Assembly (NCBI GenBank): GCA_964569085.1
Contig: CAZMTA010000009.1
Coordinates: 62,001-126,000, forward strand
Direction: 5' to 3'
Length of the DNA stretch: 64,000 bases
Origin: JAJCZZ01 sp964569085
GTDB taxonomy: Bacteria > Gemmatimonadota > Gemmatimonadetes > Longimicrobiales > Gaopeijiaceae
Both the position numbers and the translations under genes were made by a program. How positions within the stretch are numbered: position 1 is the first letter of the stretch; each line of letters begins with the position of its first letter. The notes beneath the pieces are model-generated. The model was given only the letters and a program-made list of their open reading frames with translations, had not been told where the DNA came from and searched no databases. Of the stretch, positions 41,914 through 49,873 are shown piece by piece.

Positions 41914-42813
41914 TCACCAGTCGGGGCTCTCCTCGTGGAAGTCGGGAGGCTCGAGCTGGAGGGTGCAGTGGCCGATCCGGAACCGGTCCCGCAGCGTCGC
42001 CTGCACGTCGGCCAGGATCCGCCCCGCCGTCCGCTCGCCGGACCGCTCCACGTGGGCCGAGAGGGAGACCATCCCCGAGGTGATGCTCCACACGTGGAGG
42101 TCGTGGACGCCGGCCACGCCCTCGACGCCCCGGATGGCCTCGCGGATCTCGTCCACGTCCAGGTGCTCGGGGGTGCCCTCCATGAGGACCGCGACCGACT
42201 CCCGGAGGAGGCGCCAGGAGGAGCCCAGGACCAGGAGGCCGATGAGGATGGAGGCCAGGGGATCGGCCAGGTTCCACCCGGTGGTCCAGATGACGAGCCC
42301 CGCGGCGATGGCTCCCACGCTCCCCGCCGCGTCGGCCATCACGTGGAGCCAGGCCCCCTCCATGTTGAGGCTCTCCTTGCGACCCCCGTGGAGGAGGGCG
42401 AGCCCGATCCCGTTCACCACGAGCCCGCCCACGGCCACTCCCATCATGAGGGGCCCCATGACCTCCGGCGGGTCCTGGAAGCGGTGCCACGCCTCGACGA
42501 AGACGTAGAGCGCCACCGCGACCAGGGTGACGCCGTTGACCAGCGCCGCCAGGATCTCGGTGCGGTAGTAGCCGAAGGTGCGCTTCGGGTCCGGGGGCCG
42601 GCGCGCGACCCACATGGCGAAGAGGCTCAGCCCCAGGGAGCCGGCGTCGGACAGCATGTGTCCGGCGTCGGCCAGGAGCGCCAGGGAGTTGGTGAGGAGA
42701 CCCCCCACGACCTCCGCGGCCATGTAGGCCACCACCAGGCCCAGCGTCCACTTCAGGCGCCCGGTGCTCCGGGCGAGATCCGCGCCGGTGTTGCCTCCGT
42801 GGTCGTGCGCCAT
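41914..42813 (-). CDS. cation diffusion facilitator (Zn/Co/Cd efflux)
   Basis: A 299-residue six-helix transporter exchanging divalent metal for protons. Metal-site motifs are LLADAGHMLSDAGS in helix 2 (HxxxD) and HVMADAAGSVGA in helix 5. The C-terminal cytoplasmic domain contains GVHDLHVWSITSGM, with the conserved metal-sensing His. ATG 42813 is chosen because GAGGAGG precedes it; a longer frame from 42882 lacks a ribosome site. The N-terminal MAHDHGG is short and His-poor compared with ZitB. It is convergent with the dehydrogenase operon. Confidence 0.93.
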   Translation of the reverse strand: MAHDHGGNTGADLARSTGRLKWTLGLVVAYMAAEVVGGLLTNSLALLADAGHMLSDAGSLGLSLFAMWVARRPPDPKRTFGYYRTEILAALVNGVTLVAVALYVFVEAWHRFQDPPEVMGPLMMGVAVGGLVVNGIGLALLHGGRKESLNMEGAWLHVMADAAGSVGAIAAGLVIWTTGWNLADPLASILIGLLVLGSSWRLLRESVAVLMEGTPEHLDVDEIREAIRGVEGVAGVHDLHVWSITSGMVSLSAHVERSGERTAGRILADVQATLRDRFRIGHCTLQLEPPDFHEESPDW

Positions 42814-42989
42814 GCGCCTCCTCGGGTCGATCGGCGTTCGTCGGCTCCCGGGGCGGGGAGCCGGCTCGCGTGTCGGGCTCATGCAAGCTCGGGGCCGGGT
42901 GCCGTGGCCTCGAGGTTGGGCTCGGGGCGCCGGCCGATTATCATCCCAGCCGTGCGGCGCGGGGCCGAAGGGCCCGGCGCGGCGCGCCT

Positions 42990-43073
42990 GGAGGGGTGGC
43001 AGAGCGGTTCAATGCACCGGTCTTGAAAACCGGCGGGCGCAAGCCCTCGTGGGTTCGAATCCCACCCCCTCCG
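42990..43073 (+). tRNA. tRNA-Ser (anticodon UGA)
   Basis: A class II tRNA of 84 bases. Acceptor GGAGGGG (42990-42996) pairs with CCCCTCC (43066-43072). The anticodon stem CCGGT/ACCGG encloses CTTGAAA with TGA at 43024-43026. The long variable arm GGGC-GCAA-GCCC is typical of tRNA-Ser. T-arm GTGGG/CCCAC encloses TTCGAAT. The 3' CCA is not encoded. It reads UCA codons and is not tRNA-Sec. Confidence 0.97.
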
Positions 43074-43109
43074 TAGCGGCGGTTCCGGCCATCAGGTCGG
43101 GCCGCCGTT
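43052..43109 (+). repeat. direct repeat copy 1 (tRNA-Ser 3' end plus hairpin)
   Basis: From the T-arm through the acceptor and a following GC hairpin, the sequence is repeated about 195 bases downstream (copy 2, starting near 43247). Both read TCGAATCCCACCCCCTCCGT, then CGGCGGTTCCGGCCAT after two swapped bases, then a similar GGCCGCC tail. The hairpin probably terminates the tRNA. Confidence 0.75.
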
Positions 43110-43137
43110 CCCGTTTCAGGTGTCCCTGGCAGGTACC

Positions 43138-43159
43138 GGGGTGGGATTCTCACCCACCC
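43138..43159 (-). repeat. inverted T-arm-like fragment
   Basis: GGGTGGGATTCTCACCCAC matches the reverse complement of the tRNA-Ser T-arm (GGGTGGGATTCGAACCCAC) with two changes. It suggests that tRNA fragments have been duplicated and inverted here. Confidence 0.5.
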
Positions 43160-43246
43160 GTCCCGAGCGCGCGGCGCTCGATCCGGTCGCGGGCTGGGCT
43201 GCGGGGCGCTGCGCGCCTCCTCGCCCACCTCGGCGCGGTGCGCCTC

Positions 43247-43305
43247 GGCTCGAATCCCACCCCCTCCGTGACGGCGGTTCCGGCCATGCAGGTGGGGCCG
43301 CCCGT
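43247..43305 (+). repeat. direct repeat copy 2 (tRNA-Ser 3' end remnant)
   Basis: The 3' part of tRNA-Ser and its hairpin without the 5' two thirds of the tRNA, so it cannot make a functional tRNA. From 43250 the first 20 bases are identical to copy 1; see copy 1 for the shared sequence. Confidence 0.75.
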
Positions 43306-43314
43306 TCGTGCTCG

Positions 43315-43344
43315 TTGACATCCGGCCGCTCGGGGCCCTACCCA
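43315..43344 (+). promoter_or_regulatory. possible promoter upstream of the secreted protein
   Basis: TTGACA at 43315-43320 (full consensus) and a weak TACCCA at 43339-43344 with an 18-base spacer. It is 86 bases before the ATG at 43430. The -10 match is poor. Confidence 0.35.
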
Positions 43345-43429
43345 TGGAGGAGCCGGACCTGGGGGGGCTCCGGACGAGCCCCCGTGCGCCGGCGTTCCAC
43401 GTCAGACGTCCCCCACGGAGGAACCCCCC

Positions 43430-43981
43430 ATGCGGATGCGCGCCGCCCTCGTCCTCGTCCCCCTCGCGGCCTCCCTGGCCTGCGCCGACGTCCCCACCCA
43501 GCCGCCCTTCGAGCTGGCCGACGCCTCCGAGACCCGGGTGCCGGGCCACCAGAAGGCCCGCTACGACGCCGACGGCAACGGCTTCCCCGACGACGGCGTC
43601 GAGGTGACCGGCGTGTACACGGCGTTCTACGCCGAGGACGCCGCCGGCGACTGGTACTGGGATCTGGGGGACGGTCGGATCCTCGGGAGCGTCGCCTCGC
43701 CCGACGACCTGGACGCCGCCACCCGCACGGACTGCGTCTACCACAACCAGTACCGGGCCACCTTCGGGAACGACCCGTTCATGGACAGCGGGTGGATCAA
43801 GAACAACATCCGCTGTACGGGGGCCGAGAAGGGCACCTTCAACTACCTCATCGTCCACGAATCCGACCCCCGCTACACCGGGAACCCGGACTGGGCGATC
43901 TGGAGCACCTGGGAGTACCACGTCCTGACCGTGGGCGGCTTCGGCAACCTGGTGGGCCCCAGGAGCCACGTGGGCGGCTGA
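43430..43981 (+). CDS. secreted protein of unknown function
   Basis: A 183-residue protein with a short signal sequence (Arg at 2 and 4, hydrophobic to about 17) ending near SLACAD, perhaps lipid-anchored though the lipobox is imperfect. The mature part has DADGNGFPDDG, a calcium-loop-like Asp pattern, then an aromatic-rich segment (DWYWDLGDGRI) and two Cys near 105 and 126 that could pair. I do not recognise a family. It lies alone between the tRNA region and terC, same strand. Confidence 0.7.
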   Translation: MRMRAALVLVPLAASLACADVPTQPPFELADASETRVPGHQKARYDADGNGFPDDGVEVTGVYTAFYAEDAAGDWYWDLGDGRILGSVASPDDLDAATRTDCVYHNQYRATFGNDPFMDSGWIKNNIRCTGAEKGTFNYLIVHESDPRYTGNPDWAIWSTWEYHVLTVGGFGNLVGPRSHVGG

Positions 43982-44100
43982 CGCCGTAGCGGGCTCCCGG
44001 GGGGGATCCGAGAGCGCGGCCCGGCGACGCTTGCGGGGTCGGGCGGGGCGGGACATGCTGGGGGGCCTCGCCTCCTCCCCTCCCGCCCGGCCGCCCGCCC

Positions 44101-44907
44101 ATGACCGAGCTCCTGCTCGACCCCGCCGCCTGGATGAGCCTGTTCGGCATCACCCTCATCCAGATCGCGCTGGGGGCCGACAACCTCATCATCATCACCA
44201 TCATCGCCAACAAGCTCCCGGGCGCGGAGCGGGGGAAGGCGATCCGGTGGGGGCTGATCCTGGCGATGCTCTTCCGCATCGTCCTCCTCTTCGGGGTGAG
44301 CCTGGTGCTGACCGCGGCCACGGCGGAGCTCTTCGAGCTCGACACGTCCCTCCCCCTGGCCGGCACGGTCACCGCCGCGGTGAACGGCAAGGCGCTCGTC
44401 CTGGTCGTGGGCGGCCTCTTCCTCATCTGGAAGGGGATCAAGGAGCTCCGGGTGAAGCTCAAGGGCGTGGAGGACCACGTGAAGGAGGCGGCGAAGTTCC
44501 GGGACGTGGTCACCCTCATCGTGGGGATGAACCTCCTCTTCAGCGTGGACTCGATCCTCACCGTGGTCGGGATGACCGACGTGTTCGCCATCATGGTCGG
44601 CTCGGTGGTGATCTCGGTGGCCCTCATGCTGATCTTCGCCGACCCGCTCTCCCGCTTCCTCTCGACGAACCCCGAGTTCGAGATCCTGGGGCTCTTCGTG
44701 CTCCTCCTCATCGGGTTCGTGCTGGTCCTGGAGGGCGGGCACACCGCGCACCTCGAAGTCGGCGGAAGCGCCTTCCCCTACATCCCGCAGTGGATCGTGA
44801 TCTTCATGCTCCTCCTCATGTTCAGCGTGGACCTCTACCAGAACTGGTGGGAGCGGAGCCGCGGGAAGCCCGAGGAGCCGGTGCCGCTGCACCACCGGAA
44901 GAAGTAG
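44101..44907 (+). CDS. TerC family integral membrane protein
   Basis: A 268-residue protein with about seven membrane segments. The TerC/Alx-type signature is seen in LGADNLIIITIIANKLPG, with the conserved Asp in the membrane, and in NLLFSVDSILTVVGM with the second Asp. Members export or sense metals such as manganese or give tellurite resistance; the exact role here is unknown. The C-terminal tail is charged and His-containing. It is followed by a GC-rich imperfect hairpin and then a serine hydrolase. Confidence 0.92.
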   Translation: MTELLLDPAAWMSLFGITLIQIALGADNLIIITIIANKLPGAERGKAIRWGLILAMLFRIVLLFGVSLVLTAATAELFELDTSLPLAGTVTAAVNGKALVLVVGGLFLIWKGIKELRVKLKGVEDHVKEAAKFRDVVTLIVGMNLLFSVDSILTVVGMTDVFAIMVGSVVISVALMLIFADPLSRFLSTNPEFEILGLFVLLLIGFVLVLEGGHTAHLEVGGSAFPYIPQWIVIFMLLLMFSVDLYQNWWERSRGKPEEPVPLHHRKK

Positions 44908-44938
44908 GCCGCGAGGCCGGCCCCGCCCTCGCGTGGCC
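44907..44938 (+). terminator. imperfect hairpin after terC
   Basis: GGCC-GCGAGG and CCTCGCG-TGGCC can pair with one bulge across a short loop, starting at the terC stop. There is no T-run. It is weaker than the other hairpins. Confidence 0.4.
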
Positions 44939-45009
44939 CCGGCCCGCGGTCTATCCTGATGCCCGACCGCCCCCGAACGGCGGCTCTTTCTCCACCCGTG
45001 CAACTCCGG

Positions 45010-46482
45010 ATGACCATGCGCCGCTCCCTCCTCGTCGCCCTCGCCTTCCTCCTCCTCCCCGCCCAGGTCTTCGGCCAGCAGGAGGAGCGCTACGACTACT
45101 GGGGTCCCCAGCGGGAGATGATCCAGCGGGGGCAGCAGGCGATCCTCCAGTGCAACGGCCTCTTCACCTCGGGTCGGACGCTGAGGCAGGTCTACGACCA
45201 GGAGCTGGTCTTCCTCCCGGACCCGGTGGGCCAGCTCATGCCGGCCCGGGACGGCGACGGCTGGGTCGTGCGGGGCGACGTGGAGATCGACTGGGACCGC
45301 CGGGCGGTCCGGATCGGCGACACCGAGGACGACGTCCCCGCCATGCGGGCGGCGTTCCGCGAGGGGATCGGATGCGTCATCCTGGCGCCGGACCAGGACT
45401 TCGACGACATCGACGATCTCCCGGAGATCGTCATGGCGCCGCCTGCGGGAGACCCGGCCGACATCGCCTGGCCCGACGGGGACCGGGTGGGCGAGATCCG
45501 CGTCCCCGACGGCGTGGACGCCGCCGCCCTCCAGGCCGCCTCGGACTGGGCCTTCGACCGCCCGACTCCCGAGCAGGTCACGCTGAGCCTCCTGGTGATC
45601 CACGACGGGAAGATCGTCCACGAGCGCTACGCCCCCGGCGTCGAGATCGGCACGCGCACCCGGACCTGGTCCACGGCCAAGAGCATCGCGGCCACCCTCA
45701 TCGGGATCCTGGTGGACGACGGGCGCATGGCGCTGGACGAGCCGCTGGCCCTGGACTGGAATCCCCAGGTGCGGGAGACGGAGGATCCCCGGGACGAGGT
45801 CACGCTCCGGGACGTCCTCCAGATGTCCAGCGGGCTCTATCCGGTGGACGCCGGGGGGCTGGAGTACGCCACGGGCTCGGGGATGTCCTACTGGGCCGGC
45901 TCGTCCTCGGTGGAGGGCGCGCTGGACCGGGGCCTCATCCGGAAGCCCGGCACGTTCTGGGAGTACGAGAACTACGAGACGCTCCTGGCCGTCCTCAAGA
46001 TGAAGGAGGCGCTGGGGAGCGAGGAGGCGTACCACCGCTTCCCCCGGGAGGCGCTCTTCGACCGCATCGGCATGCGGAACACGCTCCTCTCCACGGACCG
46101 CTTCGGGGACTTCATCCTCTCCAGCCAGGTGTACACCAACGCCCGGGACCTGGGGCGCTTCGGGATCCTGTGGGAGAACGGGGGCGTGTGGCCCACCACC
46201 GGCGAGCGCATCGTGAGCGAGGAGTGGATCGACTTCGCCACCTCGCCGGCGCCGTCCACGGCCGAGCTGGGCAACTTCTACGGCGCCCAGTTCTGGCTCG
46301 TCCCCGACGACCGGAAGGGCGAGGTGCCCGCCGACGCCTACTCCACCGCCGGCAATCGGGGGCAGTTCGTCCTGGTCGTGCCCTCCCACGATCTGGTCAT
46401 CGTGCGCCGGGGGCTGGACTGGGGGCGCCAGGGCTTCGACCGCTGGGGGCTCGTCCGCGAGGTGCTGAAGGCCTTCGACTAG
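45010..46482 (+). CDS. exported serine hydrolase (beta-lactamase / class C-like)
   Basis: A 490-residue protein with a signal sequence (cleavage near VFGQ) and a beta-lactamase-type domain from about residue 185. The nucleophile motif STAKS (SxxK) is near 219-222, the tyrosine motif YxN is likely ENYET or the nearby YEN, and a later TAGNRGQFVLV could be the third box. These enzymes are D-aminopeptidases, esterases or penicillin-binding proteins; the substrate is unknown. ATG 45010 (MTMRRS) is chosen because it begins the positive n-region; ATG 45016 is equally possible. A strong hairpin follows. Confidence 0.9.
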   Translation: MTMRRSLLVALAFLLLPAQVFGQQEERYDYWGPQREMIQRGQQAILQCNGLFTSGRTLRQVYDQELVFLPDPVGQLMPARDGDGWVVRGDVEIDWDRRAVRIGDTEDDVPAMRAAFREGIGCVILAPDQDFDDIDDLPEIVMAPPAGDPADIAWPDGDRVGEIRVPDGVDAAALQAASDWAFDRPTPEQVTLSLLVIHDGKIVHERYAPGVEIGTRTRTWSTAKSIAATLIGILVDDGRMALDEPLALDWNPQVRETEDPRDEVTLRDVLQMSSGLYPVDAGGLEYATGSGMSYWAGSSSVEGALDRGLIRKPGTFWEYENYETLLAVLKMKEALGSEEAYHRFPREALFDRIGMRNTLLSTDRFGDFILSSQVYTNARDLGRFGILWENGGVWPTTGERIVSEEWIDFATSPAPSTAELGNFYGAQFWLVPDDRKGEVPADAYSTAGNRGQFVLVVPSHDLVIVRRGLDWGRQGFDRWGLVREVLKAFD

Positions 46483-46505
46483 GCCTCGACCCGCCGGGAC
46501 GCACC

Positions 46506-46538
46506 GAGGGGGCGGGCGCCGTCGGCGCCCGCCCCCTC
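46506..46538. terminator. bidirectional perfect hairpin
   Basis: A 15-bp perfect stem (46506-46520 with 46524-46538) and a 3-base loop. It lies in the 82-base gap between the convergent serine hydrolase and M14 genes and can serve both. There is no T-run. Confidence 0.75.
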
Positions 46539-46564
46539 TCGTGCATCTCCGGACCGCGGGACGC

Positions 46565-48199
46565 CTAGCGGTCGCCGTCCAGCAGCTCCGCGGGCAGGGC
46601 CCGGGGCGTCATGAGCTTGTAGATGGGCACCAGGGGCGGGCCGTCGCCGCGCACCGCGTCCGAATCCCGGGGGATCCAGGCGTCCATGGTGTTCCAGTAG
46701 ACCACGTTGTCCTCGGTCTCCACCTCGAGCATGTGGGCCACCAGGCGGCCCAGCGCCTGCCCGGTGGGCACCACGTACGTGCCCTCCGGGAAGGTCTCGG
46801 TGAGGGTCAGGACCTCGCCGACCTCGACGATCGTGGCGGCGGCGTGGTTGTACTGCCGCTCGTGCCGGACGTCGCCCACGGTGTAGGCGTCCACCTCGAG
46901 CTCCACGTCCTCCACGAGGCGCTCCACCGTGATCCCGTGGCGCCGCAGCATGGCCACGGCGTCCCGGGCGTCCCGGGGAAGCAGGTAGGCGTAGGGCCGG
47001 GGGCGGGTGCGCAGGACGACGGGCTTCTTGAGGAGCTGTGCCCCTTCGATGCGCACCGCGTCCACCTCCTCGGTGGGATCGGTGCCCCGGCCGCCGTTCT
47101 CGACGTACCAGTAGTCCACCGGGTAGTCCTCGGGCTCGTACTCCATCTCCACCGTCACGTCGCCCCGGGCCTCACGCCCCATGGCGATGGTCTCGGCGGT
47201 GGCGTCGGCCACGGTGCGCATGAGCTCGTCGGCGTGCTCCGCCGACCAGTCCACCACGGCCAGGTAGCCCAGGTAGCCCGCCCGGGCGCCGGTCTCCATG
47301 GTCTGGGTCGGGGACTCGAAGAGGATGCCCACCGAGTTCACGAAGCCGCCGTAGTTCCGGCCGATGCGCGCCTGGGACCCGCCCACGCGCCAGGCCTCCT
47401 CGTTCCCGCCGGTGTAGTACCAGGACTGGTAGCCCTCGGTCTCGAGCATCCGGTCGATGGCCGGGAAGATCTCCTCGTCGCAGAGGAGCGTGATCTCCGG
47501 GGCCGGATCGGCGTGGCTCGGGCACTGGTAGTTGAGGTTGTAGGGCCGGGAGCCGCCGTTGTGGCCGTCCACGTACAGGTGGGGGCGCCACTCGGAGATG
47601 ATGTTGCCCACGTAGCTGGCGATGGCGGGCTGCTCGAGCTTGATGTAGTCGCGGTTCAGATCCAGCCCCCAGAGGTTCCCCCGCGTTCCGCGCTCGGAGG
47701 CCTCGAAGCCGTCGGGGTTGATCTGGGGCACCACGACCACGGTGACGTCGTCCAGGAGCGCCCAGGCGTCGGTGCCGGGTGTGGCGAAGTCCCGCATGAG
47801 GACCAGAAGGCCCTCGCGGAAGGTGCGCTCGTCCCCGTGCACGTTGGCCGCCAGGACGACGACGGGGCGTCCCAGCGCCTCCGCCTCGAAGGGCTGGCTG
47901 ATCAGGGGACGGGAGAAGACCGCGTAGGCCAGCTCCCGCTCCTGCCAGGTCTCGCCGTAGGTGCCCAGGTACATGTTCGGGCTGACGGCCTTCAGCGCGC
48001 GCAGGTAGTCCCACATCTCCTGGTGGTTCGTGTGGCGCTCGAAGCCCGACTCCTCCGCGGCGGTCCGCGGGAAGCCGTCGGGCACCGGGGACCACTGGGT
48101 CTGGGCGGCGGCCGGGAGGGCGAGGAGGAGGGCGAGGGCCAGGGGGGCCAGGAGCGCGAGGGCGCGCCGGGGCGCCGTGCGGACGCGGGTGGGATTCAT
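46565..48199 (-). CDS. exported M14 family zinc carboxypeptidase
   Basis: A 544-residue protein with a signal sequence (ending PAAAQ) and an M14 domain. The zinc motif is NVHGDERTFREGL (HxxE), the third ligand is in YVDGHNGGSRP, and LDLNRDY is the substrate-binding segment. The C-terminal third is an accessory beta-rich region. ATG 48199 starts the positive n-region (MNPTRVR); a longer frame lacks a signal. It is probably periplasmic or secreted and trims peptides. It is convergent with the serine hydrolase across the hairpin. Confidence 0.92.
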   Translation of the reverse strand: MNPTRVRTAPRRALALLAPLALALLLALPAAAQTQWSPVPDGFPRTAAEESGFERHTNHQEMWDYLRALKAVSPNMYLGTYGETWQERELAYAVFSRPLISQPFEAEALGRPVVVLAANVHGDERTFREGLLVLMRDFATPGTDAWALLDDVTVVVVPQINPDGFEASERGTRGNLWGLDLNRDYIKLEQPAIASYVGNIISEWRPHLYVDGHNGGSRPYNLNYQCPSHADPAPEITLLCDEEIFPAIDRMLETEGYQSWYYTGGNEEAWRVGGSQARIGRNYGGFVNSVGILFESPTQTMETGARAGYLGYLAVVDWSAEHADELMRTVADATAETIAMGREARGDVTVEMEYEPEDYPVDYWYVENGGRGTDPTEEVDAVRIEGAQLLKKPVVLRTRPRPYAYLLPRDARDAVAMLRRHGITVERLVEDVELEVDAYTVGDVRHERQYNHAAATIVEVGEVLTLTETFPEGTYVVPTGQALGRLVAHMLEVETEDNVVYWNTMDAWIPRDSDAVRGDGPPLVPIYKLMTPRALPAELLDGDR

Positions 48200-48328
48200 G
48201 TCGGTTCCGGGTTCGGGGAGGGGAGCGGCGCGGCGGCCGCGGCTTCCGCTGCCCTGAAGGGACAGGCTGCTATGAAGCACCCCGATGGCGCCCCAGGGTT
48301 CGCCCGGGTGGCCGGGACGGCGGGCCGC

Positions 48329-49465
48329 TCAGCCCTCCACCGGCGACGGTCCCTGGTGCACCGCGCCGGGATCCCCGCCGCCCAGGACGTGCTCCCACGC
48401 GTCCAGCATGGCCTCGAACGAGAAGCGAGTCCGGGCCCGCTCCCGGGCCGCGCGTGCCATGGCCTCCCGGCGGGCGTCGTCGGACAGGAGGGCCCGGGTG
48501 GCGTCGGCCAGGGCGCGGGCGTCGGCGGGCACCACCAGGCCCGGCGGAGGGTCGCCCCCCTCCAGCGCCTCCGCGGCGCCGCTCACCGGCGTGCTCACCA
48601 CCGGCACGCCGGCGGCCAGCGCTTCCAGCATGGCGTTGGCCATGCCCTCCTTGTCGGAGGTGAGGAGAAACAGGTCCAGCGCGGCCAGGACCGTGGCCAC
48701 GTCCCGGCGGAAGCCCAGGAAGTGGACGCGGTCGGCCATTCCCAGCGCCTCCGCCCGCGCCCGCAGGTCCGCCTCCAGCTCCCCGGTCCCCGCCAGCGCC
48801 AGGTGGACGCCGTCGAGCGACGCCACCGCCGCCAGCATGCGGTCCAGCCGCTTCTGCTCCGCCAGGCGGGTGACGCTCCCCACGACGGGACGGTCCAGGG
48901 GGAGCCCCAGCGCCGCGCGGGCCTCGTCACGGGGCGGGGGAGGGGCGCCGAGCTCGATCCCGTCGTACACCGTGACGACGGTGCGGGGGTCGGCCGAGGG
49001 GAGGTCGGCCCGGAAGTCGGTGCGGATCCCGTCGGCGTTCAGGAGCACCGCGTCGGTCCAGCGGCGGAGGGCCAGCCGGTACGTCCAGTGGCGCCGGGGG
49101 AGGTCGGTGGAGAGCCCGATGCGGGACACGACCACGGGCACGCCGGCGCGGCGCGCCGCCATCCCCGCCAGCCAGAGCTTCTTGAAGGTGCTGACCAGGA
49201 GGGCGTCGGGCCCCCAGGAGGCGAGCTGGCGGGAGAAGCGCCAGGCGTCGGGGAGCATGAGGTGGCCGCCGAGCCGCCCCGGCTCGGCCGGCACACCCAT
49301 GGACGCGGCCCGCTCCGCCATCGCCTGGTCCCGGCAGAAGAAGCGGACCGCGTGGCCCCGCTCGGCGAGGCCCCGGAGGAGGAGGAGCGTCCACTTCTCC
49401 CCGCCTCCGAACTCCGAGGCGCCGTTGTGGGCCGCGATGCGCAGCGGCGGGACGGACCGGCCCAC
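48329..49465 (-). CDS. glycosyltransferase family 4 protein
   Basis: A 378-residue GT-B glycosyltransferase. The N-terminal SEFGGGEKWTLLLLRGLAERGH is the sugar-acceptor domain start. The C-terminal nucleotide-sugar domain has VGSVTRLAEQKRLDRMLAAV, LAGTGELEADLRARA and the EGMANAMLEALAAGVPVV loop with its catalytic-type Glu. GTG 49465 is assumed. The sugar and acceptor are not readable. It overlaps nothing and lies 13 bases from the CDGSH gene, which is upstream on the same strand, so the two are probably co-transcribed. Confidence 0.92.
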   Translation of the reverse strand: MGRSVPPLRIAAHNGASEFGGGEKWTLLLLRGLAERGHAVRFFCRDQAMAERAASMGVPAEPGRLGGHLMLPDAWRFSRQLASWGPDALLVSTFKKLWLAGMAARRAGVPVVVSRIGLSTDLPRRHWTYRLALRRWTDAVLLNADGIRTDFRADLPSADPRTVVTVYDGIELGAPPPPRDEARAALGLPLDRPVVGSVTRLAEQKRLDRMLAAVASLDGVHLALAGTGELEADLRARAEALGMADRVHFLGFRRDVATVLAALDLFLLTSDKEGMANAMLEALAAGVPVVSTPVSGAAEALEGGDPPPGLVVPADARALADATRALLSDDARREAMARAARERARTRFSFEAMLDAWEHVLGGGDPGAVHQGPSPVEG

Positions 49466-49478
49466 GGGCGCCGGAAGG

Positions 49479-49688
49479 CTACCGGTCTTCGGCGAGGACC
49501 GGGTCCCAGTCCACGGTCTTGTGGCTGCCGTCGCAGAAGGGCTTGTTGGAGGACTGGCCGCAGCGGCAGAGGTAGTACGGCTTGCCCTCGCGGGTCTCGA
49601 GCTCGTTCCCGGCGGCGTCCACCAGGGGGACGTCGCCCTCGACCTTGAGGGATCCGGTGGAGCTGATGGTGATCTTCACGTCGGACAC
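49479..49688 (-). CDS. CDGSH iron-sulfur domain protein
   Basis: A 69-residue protein. The mitoNEET-type 2Fe-2S signature is CRCGQSSNKPFCDGSH, with three Cys and one His ligand, at about residues 41-56. Such proteins carry or transfer 2Fe-2S clusters or electrons. The N-terminal half forms a small beta domain (ITISSTGSLKVEGDVPLVD). GTG 49688 is the start. It is divergent from ispG, which itself needs a 4Fe-4S cluster. Confidence 0.92.
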   Translation of the reverse strand: MSDVKITISSTGSLKVEGDVPLVDAAGNELETREGKPYYLCRCGQSSNKPFCDGSHKTVDWDPVLAEDR

Positions 49689-49785
49689 GGACTGCCTTCC
49701 TGGACCTGTGGGGTGGGGATGCGGGTACCGGGCCCACGAACCCCCGACCCCCGCGGCGGTTCCGTGACGCCCGGCGTTTTCCGGG

Positions 49786-49814
49786 TTGGAGCGCCCCCGC
49801 GCGGCGGGTAGATT
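49786..49814 (+). promoter_or_regulatory. sigma-70 type promoter of ispG
   Basis: TTGGAG at 49786-49791, a 17-base spacer and TAGATT at 49809-49814, about 60 bases before the GTG of ispG. The -10 box is identical to that at 19616. Confidence 0.55.
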
Positions 49815-49873
49815 CCCGGCGGGACGCTCCGGCGTCCTCGACCAACGACCAACCCCTCCCGAGGTCCCCTGTC

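Larger units (their letters stand above)
43074..43429. other. gene-free region with tRNA-derived repeats
   Basis: 356 bases between tRNA-Ser and the next gene. It holds the rest of repeat copy 1, an inverted copy of the tRNA T-arm, repeat copy 2, and then a TTGACA box near 43315. Open frames here are short and read as antisense tRNA translation, so I place no gene. Confidence 0.6.

Noticed and set aside
42941..44056. Minus-strand protein-like frame over the tRNA-Ser region with repeated GGGGIR segments
   Set aside because: This is the well-known artefact of translating the reverse strand of a tRNA-Ser gene; the repeats reflect tRNA fragments, not protein domains.
46541..49648. Plus-strand open frame of over 1000 codons opposite the M14 peptidase and glycosyltransferase
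   Set aside because: No domain or start context; composition is the usual shadow of high-GC codons, and two conserved genes occupy the other strand.
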